From the NCBI GenBank assembly GCA_900142905.1, contig FSRV01000003.1, forward strand, positions 434,001 through 498,000: a DNA stretch of 64,000 nt. The letters are read 5' to 3'. The notes beneath the pieces are model-generated. The model was not told the DNA's origin. It saw only the letters and a program-made list of their open reading frames with translations, and made no database searches. The stretch comes from Burkholderia sp. GAS332. Its GTDB lineage: Bacteria > Pseudomonadota > Gammaproteobacteria > Burkholderiales > Burkholderiaceae. How positions within the stretch are numbered: the stretch's first letter is position 1; each line of letters begins with the position of its first letter. Positions 55,670 to 63,561 of the stretch are shown here, piece after piece. Both the position numbers and the translations under genes were made by a program.

Positions 55670-56374
55670 ATGACCAGACAAAAGCGGATGGTCACTGTTT
55701 CGCTTACGCTCGACGAACTGCTCGCACGGTCGCCGTGGTTCGAAAGGCTGGACGAACCCGCGAAGTCTCGCGTGCGCGCTGACGCGTCGGAGCGCGCCGT
55801 CGCCGCAGGTCAGACCCTCGGGCACCACGGCGAACTGCAACATGTGTGGTTCGGCATGCTCGAGGGCCTCATCAAGTGGTCGATCACCGCGCGCGACGGA
55901 CAGACGGTGACTTTAGGCGGACAGTCGGTAGGCAGTTGGTTCGGAGAAGGCACGCTGATTCGCAACGCGCCGCGCGAGTCCGATCTCATCGCGTTGCGCG
56001 ACAGCCGCGTCGCGCAGATTCCACGCACAACGTTCAATTGGCTTCGCGAGCATCAGCCGTCGTTCAACGATTTTCTGCTGTTTCAGGTCAACGAGCGTCT
56101 GCACTGGTTCATGGGCGCCGTCGCCGCGCACGGATTGCTCGATACCGACAGTCTTGTCGCACGGGCGCTGGTGGGCATGGTGCAACCATTGTCCAATCCG
56201 AGCGGCGTGGGGCATCTGCCGATGTCTCAGGAAGAACTCGCCAACCTGGCCGCCGTGTCGCGTCAAACGTGCAATAAGGCGATGACCCGCTTCAAGAATG
56301 CCGGCCTCGTGCGCACCGAATACGGCGGCATCGTCGTGCTGGATTTACCCGGGCTTCACGCCTTGGCACGCTAG
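55670..56374 (+). CDS. Crp/Fnr-family transcriptional regulator
   Basis: A 234-aa regulator with a cyclic-nucleotide-binding-type beta-roll at ~20-130 (GMLEGLIKWSI, GSWFGEGTLI) and a C-terminal winged helix with SQEELANLAAVSRQTCNKAM. There are no FNR-type cysteine cluster ligands near the N-terminus. It is divergent from the thioesterase-hydroxylase operon and probably controls it or the transporter operon downstream. Confidence 0.88.
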   Translation: MTRQKRMVTVSLTLDELLARSPWFERLDEPAKSRVRADASERAVAAGQTLGHHGELQHVWFGMLEGLIKWSITARDGQTVTLGGQSVGSWFGEGTLIRNAPRESDLIALRDSRVAQIPRTTFNWLREHQPSFNDFLLFQVNERLHWFMGAVAAHGLLDTDSLVARALVGMVQPLSNPSGVGHLPMSQEELANLAAVSRQTCNKAMTRFKNAGLVRTEYGGIVVLDLPGLHALAR

Positions 56375-56518
56375 CGCCGCGTATCTTTCTTCGCGAATCG
56401 TTGCCGACGGTGTTCGCGCATTGCCTGGTGTTTACGCTGACTCCAACTGTCGCGCGATCGACAGTCGTGGAAGCGGTCGCTCGAAATAATGCGTGTCATA
56501 CAAGACCAGGAGACACGC

Positions 56519-57886
56519 ATGATGCCCGCTCGTCCGCTGCCCGCCGCAGCCGTGCTCGTCGAGACCCCGACGAACCACATAGTCGAAGACGCCGTCTTTC
56601 GTAAGATCAGTTGGCGCGTCATGCCGCTCGTTTTGATCGCGTATGTCTTCGCGTTCCTCGATCGAATCAATATCGGATACGGCCAGCTGCAGATGAAGCA
56701 AGACCTTGCTTTCTCTGATGCTGTGTATGGACTCGGTGCGGGCATCTTCTTCGTCACCTATCTGCTGTTCGAGGTGCCTAGCAATCTGCTGCTCGAGAAG
56801 ATAGGCGCGCGACTAACCTTCCTGAGGATCATGGTGCTGTGGGGCTTAGCGTCCGCGGCGACCGCTTTCGTCACGGCACCGTGGCAGTTCTATGCCATCC
56901 GGTTGCTGCTGGGCATGTTCGAAGCGGGCTTCTTCCCCGGCATCATTCTGTATCTGACGTACTGGTACCCGAGCCAGCGGCGCGGCCGTGTGACGGGCCT
57001 GTTCCTGTTCGGCATGCCGATCACGGGCGTTCTGGGCGGCCCACTGTCGGGAACGATCATGAGCGCCATGGAGGGCCTTGGCGGCATGCATGGATGGCAG
57101 TGGCTCTTCCTCGTCGAAGGCTTGCCGACCGTTCTGCTGGGGTTCCTGCTGTATCGCATGCTGCCGAACGGGCCGGCCCGCGCGTCCTGGCTGAACGACG
57201 CCGAGAAAGTGCTGGTGCAGTCGGTCCTGAATGCCGACCACCGAGGCGAGGGGAAGGCCGGGCACCATGGCAGGCTCGTCACGGCGCTGGCGGACCCGAA
57301 GACCTACGTGCTTGCCTTCGTCTACTTCTGCTGCGCTTGCGCCGTCTACACGCTCACGTTCTGGCTGCCGACCATGATCAAAGGCCTCGGCATCGCCCCG
57401 ATCGCGACGATCGGCTGGTACACGGCAGTGCCCTATTTCTTCGGTGCGCTTGGCGTTCTCGTCATCAGCCGCAGTTCGGACCGGTTCAAGGAGCGTCGCT
57501 GGCATGTCGGGGGAACCCTGGTCCTCGGCGCGGTGGCTCTGGCCTCGACTTCCTTCCTTGGCACCGCGGTCGTCCCGGTGATGGCCCTGCTGTGTGTTGC
57601 CTCGTTCTTCATCTTTGGCGGCGGCTCACTGTTCTGGTCGATTCCCCCGACCTACCTTGGCCGCGACGCAGCCGCCGCCGGCATCGCGGTGATCAGCTCA
57701 CTGGGCATCCTTGGCGGCTTCGTCAGCCCCACGCTGATCGGCTGGATCAAGGGCGCGACGGGCAGCATCCAGATGGGTCTGCTGGGCTTGATCGCACTTG
57801 TCATTGGCGGCGGCCTGACGATCCTGCTGGGCCTCCCAAAGAGCGCGGTCCGCGTGGGCCCCGGCGATGGCGCGAGCGCGCACTGA
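56519..57886 (+). CDS. MFS transporter, anion:cation symporter (ACS) type
   Basis: A 455-aa, 12-helix permease with FAFLDRINIGYGQLQMKQDL, the start-of-helix signature of the ACS group (phthalate, hexuronate, tartrate, 4-hydroxyphenylacetate carriers), and GMFEAGFFPGIILYLTYWYP. ATG 56519 follows CCAGGAGA. It is the first gene of a three-gene operon with BKACE and a hydroxyacyl dehydrogenase, so an organic-acid or carnitine-like substrate is expected. Confidence 0.88.
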   Translation: MMPARPLPAAAVLVETPTNHIVEDAVFRKISWRVMPLVLIAYVFAFLDRINIGYGQLQMKQDLAFSDAVYGLGAGIFFVTYLLFEVPSNLLLEKIGARLTFLRIMVLWGLASAATAFVTAPWQFYAIRLLLGMFEAGFFPGIILYLTYWYPSQRRGRVTGLFLFGMPITGVLGGPLSGTIMSAMEGLGGMHGWQWLFLVEGLPTVLLGFLLYRMLPNGPARASWLNDAEKVLVQSVLNADHRGEGKAGHHGRLVTALADPKTYVLAFVYFCCACAVYTLTFWLPTMIKGLGIAPIATIGWYTAVPYFFGALGVLVISRSSDRFKERRWHVGGTLVLGAVALASTSFLGTAVVPVMALLCVASFFIFGGGSLFWSIPPTYLGRDAAAAGIAVISSLGILGGFVSPTLIGWIKGATGSIQMGLLGLIALVIGGGLTILLGLPKSAVRVGPGDGASAH

Positions 57887-57945
57887 TCGCGCAGCCATAG
57901 CCAATCCTGTCCTTTAGTTCCATTTCTTCTCTGGAGAAGACCAGC

Positions 57946-58866
57946 ATGAACAAGCCCAAAGTCATTGTGACGGTTGCCCCGACGGGCGGCATGGCCAACA
58001 AGGAAATGAACCCGAATCTGCCGACACAGCCGCAGGAGATCGCCGACGACACCTACCGCTGCTACAACGCCGGTGCCAGTGTCGTGGCAGTGCATGCACG
58101 GCGTTCCGACGACGAGGCCACCTGTGATCCTGCAATCTATAGCCACATCAACCGGCTGATTCGCGACAAGTGCGACATCATTCTGAACAACTCCACCGGC
58201 GGCGGCATCAACGGCGACATGGTTCGCGAACTCGACAACGGCCTGTGGGAAATCCAATGGGAAGAACGCCTGAAAGGCATGCAGGGTGACGGCGTCGAGA
58301 TGTGCACGCTCGATGCACAGACTGTGATCGCAAGTTTCAACGGCAAGGAGATTCTGGTCGCCACGCCGCCCTCGCGAATCCGGCAGATTGCCGAGATGAT
58401 GAGAGAGCGCGGAATCAAGCCGGAATGGGAGGTGTTTTGCCTTGCTGACATCGTTCAGGATGTTCAGCGGGCCATCAACGAGGGCCTCGACGATGCCCCG
58501 CACTTTATCAATATCGTCATCGGTGCCAATGCGTTCCAGGGCGCATTGCCTTACACGCCTCGCCTGTTGCAAACAATGGTCGACCATCTGCCCCGCAACA
58601 CCGTCTTCAACGTCAGCGCCATCGGCGCGGCGCAACTGCCCGCCGCCATGAACTCGTTGTTACTGGGGGGCCACGTGCGCGTCGGGCTCGAAGACAACCT
58701 GTACTACAAGCAAGGCGAGTTGGCCACCAATGTGCAACTGGTCGAGCGGCTCGTTCGCCTGGTACGTGAGATGGGTTACGAGCCGGCCACGCCGGCTGAG
58801 GCACGGGAGATCATCGGACTGCGGCCGTTGCGCCAATCAACCAAAGCTGCCTGCCTGGAGAGTTAG
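57946..58866 (+). CDS. Beta-keto acid cleavage enzyme (BKACE, DUF849)
   Basis: A 306-aa TIM-barrel zinc enzyme using acetyl-CoA to split a beta-keto acid into acetoacetate and a new CoA ester. [27 protein letters not shown] (metal histidine region), ILNNSTGGG and [17 protein letters not shown] are family landmarks. Directly before a carnitine-dehydrogenase-like gene (3-bp gap), it could cleave the 3-keto product of that enzyme, as in carnitine breakdown. Confidence 0.9.
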   Translation: MNKPKVIVTVAPTGGMANKEMNPNLPTQPQEIADDTYRCYNAGASVVAVHARRSDDEATCDPAIYSHINRLIRDKCDIILNNSTGGGINGDMVRELDNGLWEIQWEERLKGMQGDGVEMCTLDAQTVIASFNGKEILVATPPSRIRQIAEMMRERGIKPEWEVFCLADIVQDVQRAINEGLDDAPHFINIVIGANAFQGALPYTPRLLQTMVDHLPRNTVFNVSAIGAAQLPAAMNSLLLGGHVRVGLEDNLYYKQGELATNVQLVERLVRLVREMGYEPATPAEAREIIGLRPLRQSTKAACLES

Positions 58867-58869
58867 ACC

Positions 58870-59811
58870 ATGACAAAGCGAGCCGTCAACATCGCCATCG
58901 TCGGCACCGGCGTCATTGGCGCAGGCTGGGCGACACACTTCCTGGCTCAGGGCTTCGCAGTCACAGCGACGGATCCCGCCGATGGGGCCGAGTCGCGCCT
59001 GCGCAACTGGATCGACAACAACTGGTCTCTAGTCGAGAGACTCGGACTGGCGAATGGCGCCTCGCGGGAAAATCTGACTTTCACGACTGATGTGAGCGCG
59101 GCGGTGCGCAATACGGACTTCATTCAGGAAAGCGGCCCGGAGCGGCTGGAAGTCAAACACTCGTTAATCGCGAGCATTGAATCTGCCGCAAGGGCAGACG
59201 CCATCATCGCGTCGTCGTCGTCGGGGCTGGCAATCAGCGAGATTCAGGCAGGCGCGAAGCATCCGGAACGGATTGTCCTTGGGCATCCATTCAATCCGTC
59301 CCATATCATCCCGTTGGTAGAGGTCGGCGGCGGCAGCCTCACGTCTCCCGAAAACATAGCGAGAACGATGGCGTTCTATTCGTCAACGGGCAAGAAGGTC
59401 ATCAGGATCAACAAAGAAGTCAAAGGTCATATCGCGAATCGTCTGCAGGTAGCGATATGGCAAGAAGCCATTAGTCTGGTACAGCGCGGGATCGCCTCTG
59501 TGGAGGACATCGACGCGGCGATCTCCTACGGCCCGGGTCTGCGCTGGGCGTTGCTCGGTCCGTTTCTCAACCTTCACGCTTCTGGAGGCCCCGGTGGTAT
59601 CACGCATGTGCTGCAGCATCTAGGTGCGGCCCAACGCGAGTGGGCCAGAGACCTGGGCAGGTATCCGGAGACAGACGACTACATCGAGTCGATCGCGAAA
59701 AGCGTCGATACCGAATTGCAGTCGTACGATTTTCCAGAAATGCTTCGCCAGCGCGACCAATTGCTGATTCAACTGCTGGAGGCGAAGCGAAAACCTTCTC
59801 AGATTCCGTAG
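58870..59811 (+). CDS. 3-hydroxyacyl-CoA dehydrogenase family, L-carnitine dehydrogenase-like
   Basis: A 313-aa NAD enzyme with Rossmann motif IVGTGVIGAGWATHF, catalytic GHPFNPSHIIPLVEVGGG (His) and SSSSGLAIS. The length without a fused thioesterase fits short carnitine 3-dehydrogenases. Together with BKACE it forms an oxidise-then-cleave module for a beta-hydroxy acid. L-carnitine is the best-known case, but another beta-hydroxy acid is equally possible. Confidence 0.8.
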   Translation: MTKRAVNIAIVGTGVIGAGWATHFLAQGFAVTATDPADGAESRLRNWIDNNWSLVERLGLANGASRENLTFTTDVSAAVRNTDFIQESGPERLEVKHSLIASIESAARADAIIASSSSGLAISEIQAGAKHPERIVLGHPFNPSHIIPLVEVGGGSLTSPENIARTMAFYSSTGKKVIRINKEVKGHIANRLQVAIWQEAISLVQRGIASVEDIDAAISYGPGLRWALLGPFLNLHASGGPGGITHVLQHLGAAQREWARDLGRYPETDDYIESIAKSVDTELQSYDFPEMLRQRDQLLIQLLEAKRKPSQIP

Positions 59812-59988
59812 GTAGACGGAACCTGAAGCTGATTAGAGCTTGTGTTGAATGAAGCCGTTAAAAACCCTTGGACAGCAGCATGGAACGGCGTACCTTTATC
59901 GCGCGGGTTTCCCTGGAGCGTAGCGCAAGGGTAAGCCGTCGGGCTCGATGTTGTCATCAGGCAACTAGTTGGTGCCGCGGCGCTTAGC

Positions 59989-60156
59989 TTACAGATTCTT
60001 TAGGAATCTCAAATAGAAGGCTACAACCACCAAGACAATGCCGATGTTCACAAGCAGCCGTTCCCGGATTCGATTCCTAAAGAACAAGAAATCTACGCTA
60101 ACGACAATGGCTATCAAGTCCACAATGTAAAGTACGACAGACGTTTTCCTTGTCAT
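59989..60156 (-). CDS. Possible 55-aa two-helix membrane protein
   Basis: MTRKTSVVLYIVDLIAIVVS, then FFRNRIRERLLVNIGIVLVVV and FYLRFLKNL: two hydrophobic helices split by a basic turn. It lies between a dehydrogenase gene and a sensor-kinase remnant. The ribosome site is weak, and the codon pattern is more AT-rich than the neighbours. No family is recognised. Confidence 0.4.
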   Translation of the reverse strand: MTRKTSVVLYIVDLIAIVVSVDFLFFRNRIRERLLVNIGIVLVVVAFYLRFLKNL

Positions 60157-60231
60157 TCCAATCACCAGATCAGATATCGAGAGCTGCTTCCGAGCGACGC
60201 TCACGAAAAAAGTGGCAGAGATTCGACAGCG

Positions 60232-60615
60232 GTTTGGCTGGACGCTGTCCATCCCGATGACCGGCCCGCAACGATGACGGCGTGGGCAACGTGCGACACG
60301 ATGGGCGAATTCGCCGTGAAGCACCGGATTCGCCGGGCCGCCGACCACATCTACCGCTGGTTCCAGAGCCGCGCCACGCCGGTACGGGCCGACGGCCGGA
60401 TTGTCGGCTGGCGTGGCACGTCTACCGATGTGGAGGATCAGGCACGCGTTCGGGCAGCACTCGAGCGCAGTAGCGAGGAACTCGAGGCGCGTGTGCCGGA
60501 GCGAACCGCAGAGTTGCAGGCGGCGCTCGATGCACCGCCGTCGCGAGAAACGCGCACAAGGGTGTTGCGCAAGCGCATTGATCACTCTGTCAGTCCGGCT
60601 TGCCATTTTGATTAA
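60232..60615 (+). pseudogene. PAS/PAC-domain remnant of a sensor histidine kinase
   Basis: WLDAVHPDDRPATMTAW, RIRRAADHIYRWFQSRA and DGRIVGWRGTSTDVEDQ form an intact PAC motif, followed by the start of a coiled coil (LEARVPERTAELQAAL). No kinase domain follows and no start precedes, so this is an orphan fragment of a PAS sensor kinase; the frame runs out at 60615. Confidence 0.65.
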
Positions 60616-60709
60616 AACACCCGAAAAACTGCGCATCTGCGTTGCTATCGGCTGACGTCGGACTTTGGGAAACTCTTCTCATCGATCAATCCACCGAGGA
60701 GCTATCCCG

Positions 60710-61774
60710 ATGCTGTCCCGCCTACCCCCAACTGTCTATCTGAGCGCCGATGACGTGATTCGCCTTGTGCGGCACATTGGCCTCCCGCACTGCATCGCGG
60801 GCGTGGCTGAGCGTATCGAGCGCGATTTCCTGCGTTGGTCCGAATTTGACAAAAGCGCACGCGTCGCGTGTCATTCCCGCGATGGTGTGATCGAACTGAT
60901 GCCGATCGCCGACGCCCGGGAGTTCGCTTTCAAGTACGTGAATGGCCATCCGAAGAATACGCGCGCCGGCCTGCCGACTGTGATGGCGTTCGGTGTGCTC
61001 GCGGACGTCGATACGGGTGCGCCGCGCTTGCTGTCTGAGCTTACGCTGACGACCGCGATCCGCACCGCCGCGATGTCGGCTGTTGCGGCCCGTACCCTCG
61101 CCCGGCCCGAATGCCGCGTGATGGCGCTTATCGGCAATGGCGCACAGAGCGAATTTCAGGCCATCGCGTTCCGCGACCTGATGGGCATCCACACGGTGCG
61201 TGTCTATGATGTCGATCCCTCGGCCACTGCCAAGCTTGTCGCCAATCTCGTGAATCAGCGTCTCGACGTGGTGGTCTGCAACAGCGCGGCCGAGGCGACG
61301 CAAGGCGCCGATATCGTGACGACGGTCACGGCCGACAAGACCAACGCCACGATCCTGACGCCCGACATGGTTGCGCCAGGCATGCATATCAACGCCGTCG
61401 GCGGCGACTGCCCGGGCAAGACCGAGCTGCATGCGGACATCCTCACGCGCGGCAATGTGTTTGTCGAGTACGAACCGCAGACGCGTATCGAAGGCGACAT
61501 CCAGCAGATGGCGTCCGACTTCCCGGTGACGGAACTGTGGCGGGTGCTGTCGGCGAAGGCGCCCGGACGCAAGGACTCAGCGGACATCACCGTATTCGAT
61601 TCTGTCGGCTTCGCTCTGGAGGACTATTCGGCACTGACATTTATCCGCGACACGGCGGCGAAGCTCGGCATTGGTGATATCTTGCAGTTGATTCCTGAGC
61701 CGGCCGACCCCAAGAACCTGTTCGGCGTGCTGGACATGCAGACCGCGCACGCGAAGCTCGAAGCGTTTGCCTGA
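60710..61774 (+). CDS. Ornithine cyclodeaminase / mu-crystallin family protein
   Basis: A 354-aa NAD-dependent enzyme; the classic activity turns L-ornithine into L-proline and ammonia. The dinucleotide motif ALIGNGAQSEFQ, the family segment INAVGGDCPGKTELH with the catalytic Asp, and YEPQTRIEGDIQQ are clear. ATG 60710 follows GAGGAG. It converges on an Lrp-type regulator, which often responds to amino acids. Confidence 0.9.
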   Translation: MLSRLPPTVYLSADDVIRLVRHIGLPHCIAGVAERIERDFLRWSEFDKSARVACHSRDGVIELMPIADAREFAFKYVNGHPKNTRAGLPTVMAFGVLADVDTGAPRLLSELTLTTAIRTAAMSAVAARTLARPECRVMALIGNGAQSEFQAIAFRDLMGIHTVRVYDVDPSATAKLVANLVNQRLDVVVCNSAAEATQGADIVTTVTADKTNATILTPDMVAPGMHINAVGGDCPGKTELHADILTRGNVFVEYEPQTRIEGDIQQMASDFPVTELWRVLSAKAPGRKDSADITVFDSVGFALEDYSALTFIRDTAAKLGIGDILQLIPEPADPKNLFGVLDMQTAHAKLEAFA

Positions 61775-61786
61775 TGTGCGAGAAGT

Positions 61787-61806
61787 GCGGCCGCCTTTGC
61801 GGCCGC
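61787..61806. terminator. Hairpin between convergent genes
   Basis: GCGGCCGC-CTTT-GCGGCCGC: two 8-bp self-complementary arms with a 4-nt loop in the 35-bp gap between ornithine cyclodeaminase and the Lrp gene. No U-run is visible, so it may act as a bidirectional stop with help from Rho. Confidence 0.5.
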
Positions 61807-61809
61807 TGT

Positions 61810-62238
61810 CTAACGGAAGCTCTTTAGTAGAATGCTTGTTTCGGTGTGCCGGATGCCCTTGATCAGACGCACACGTTCCAGCACCTTCGACAGTTCAGAG
61901 GGTGAGCTCGCTCTCAGTTCGGCCCACAGATCCCAGCGGCCGTTTGTGTCGTGCAGCGCGACGGCAGCAGGTTCGCCGAGAAGGCTCGCGATGACCTCAT
62001 GCGTCTGGTTGCCCTCCACCTGCACACCCATCCACGCGCGGATATGATCAGGCTCTGCCTCCGGCCGCAATTTGATCGTGTAACCCACGATCACCTGCTC
62101 GTCCTCGAGTCGGCGCAGACGGTGGGTCACCGTGCCGCGTGCGACGCCAAGTTTGGCCGCCAGAGTGGCGACGCTCATCCGCGCGTCGGCGCGCATCAGC
62201 GCAATCAGTTTCTTGTCTGTATCGTCCATATTGCTCAT
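61810..62238 (-). CDS. Lrp/AsnC-family transcriptional regulator
   Basis: A 142-aa regulator with an N-terminal HTH (LIALMRADARMSVATLAAKLG, RGTVTHRLRRLEDEQVI) and a C-terminal RAM domain (AWMGVQVEGNQTHEV, WDLWAELRASSPSEL). It is downstream of the M20 amidohydrolase and convergent with ornithine cyclodeaminase. An amino acid or its derivative released by these enzymes is the likely effector. M1 (62238) or M4 (62229) could be the start. Confidence 0.9.
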   Translation of the reverse strand: MSNMDDTDKKLIALMRADARMSVATLAAKLGVARGTVTHRLRRLEDEQVIVGYTIKLRPEAEPDHIRAWMGVQVEGNQTHEVIASLLGEPAAVALHDTNGRWDLWAELRASSPSELSKVLERVRLIKGIRHTETSILLKSFR

Positions 62239-62239
62239 A

Positions 62240-62278
62240 GGACCGGCGGACTGCGTTGGTGACGTCGTCCGCCGGTCC
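62240..62278. promoter_or_regulatory. 12-bp perfect inverted repeat just before the Lrp gene
   Basis: GGACCGGCGGAC (62240-62251) and GTCCGCCGGTCC (62267-62278) pair perfectly across a 15-nt loop, filling the gap between the M20 gene and the Lrp start codon. It could block the Lrp ribosome site or end the upstream transcript. Confidence 0.55.
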
Positions 62279-62283
62279 CGTTC

Positions 62284-63456
62284 TCAGTCCTTCAGATAGC
62301 GCTCAGCGAGCAGAGCCCAGTAGGCGCTGCCGACGACGATGTTGTCGTCGTTGAAGTCGTAGCCCGGGTTGTGTACCACGCAGCCGCCTTCGCCCGCACC
62401 GTTGCCGATCAGCAGATAGCTGCCCGGACATTGTTCAAGCATGACCGCGAAGTCTTCGCTGCCTGTGAGCGCCGCGCCTTGCGGCGTGACGTTATCCACG
62501 CCGACCAGTTCAATCCCCACCTGCCGTGCAAACTCCGTTTCGGTAACGGAATTGACGAGCACTGGATAGTCGCGCTTGTACGTGACTTCCGCGCGCACGC
62601 CGAAGCTTTCGGCTTGCGCATTGACGAGGCTGCGAATTCGCGATTCCAACAGATCGCGCACGTCGCGGTCAAGCGCGCGCACGCTCAGTTCAAGCCGTGC
62701 GCTGTCGGGGATCACATTGTTCGCGCTGCCAGCAACGAGTGCGCCGGCGGTAACCACTGCTGTCTGCTGCGGATCGACGTTACGCGACACGATGGTCTGC
62801 AGCGCCATCACGATGCTTGCGGCTGCGACGATGGGATCCGCGGCGCGATGAGGCATTGCGCCATGGCCACCATGGCCGATGAGGACGATCGTGACGTCGT
62901 CGCTCGACGCCATCGCGGCTCCTGTGCGGAAGATCAGATGACCTTGCGCAATACCCGGCATATTGTGCATCGCGAATACCGCGTCGCATGGGAAGCGCTC
63001 GAACAGACCTTCTTCGATCATGATCTTCGCGCCGCCCGGATGTTCCTCAGCCGGCTGAAATATCAAATGCAGCGTGCCGGATAACTGGCCCTCCGTCGCG
63101 AGGTAGTGCGCGGCGGCCATCAGCATGGCGGTGTGACCATCGTGACCGCATGCGTGCATGACGCCCTCATGCACGCTTTGCCAGGGGCGACCGGTGGCCT
63201 CGTGAATCGGCAACGCGTCGAGATCCGCGCGCAGGCCGAGACGCTTGCGCCCGTTGCCGCGTTTGAGCGTGGCGACGATGCCGGTCTGCGCGATACCGCG
63301 GGTCACCTTGTAGCCGAATGCGGCAAGCTGTTCGGCTATCACGTCGGACGTTCGCGTCTCGGCAAGACCGAGTTCCGGATGTCGATGCAGATCGCGACGC
63401 AGATCGATGAAACGGGAGGCGCGCTCACGTAGCGCCTCCATCAGTGGATGGGTCAT
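62284..63456 (-). CDS. M20-family metallo-amidohydrolase (hippurate hydrolase-like)
   Basis: A 390-aa di-metal enzyme that hydrolyses N-acyl amino acids such as hippurate. DLHRHPELGLAE, HACGHDGHTAML, FQPAEEHPGGA and the lid domain (GHGGHGAMPHRAADP) are all present, with SEDFAVM near the end. It follows an amidase gene on the same strand and precedes the Lrp regulator. Confidence 0.92.
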   Translation of the reverse strand: MTHPLMEALRERASRFIDLRRDLHRHPELGLAETRTSDVIAEQLAAFGYKVTRGIAQTGIVATLKRGNGRKRLGLRADLDALPIHEATGRPWQSVHEGVMHACGHDGHTAMLMAAAHYLATEGQLSGTLHLIFQPAEEHPGGAKIMIEEGLFERFPCDAVFAMHNMPGIAQGHLIFRTGAAMASSDDVTIVLIGHGGHGAMPHRAADPIVAAASIVMALQTIVSRNVDPQQTAVVTAGALVAGSANNVIPDSARLELSVRALDRDVRDLLESRIRSLVNAQAESFGVRAEVTYKRDYPVLVNSVTETEFARQVGIELVGVDNVTPQGAALTGSEDFAVMLEQCPGSYLLIGNGAGEGGCVVHNPGYDFNDDNIVVGSAYWALLAERYLKD

Positions 63457-63481
63457 GTATCCAGTTCCTGTGGAGTCGTAG

Positions 63482-63559
63482 CCCGAGACCGCTTAGGGAG
63501 GTCGCGACGTCCGCGGCGTGCCGGACCGTGGCACGCCGTGGCCCACCTGCGGTCTCGGG
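63482..63559. terminator. Nested inverted repeats between amidase and M20 genes
   Basis: Outer arms CCCGAGACCGC (63482-63492) and GCGGTCTCGGG (63549-63559) pair over 11 bp, and enclose an inner hairpin CGGCGTGCC-GGACCGT-GGCACGCCG (63514-63538) of 9 bp. The structure starts 3 bp after the amidase stop and fills most of the intergenic gap. Confidence 0.55.
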
Positions 63560-63561
63560 GA

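Noticed and set aside
59878..59985. MERRTFIARVSLE-like start resembling a Tat signal peptide
   Set aside because: Only about 35 codons, no hydrophobic core after the Arg pair and no continuation; probably chance or an unreadable relic.
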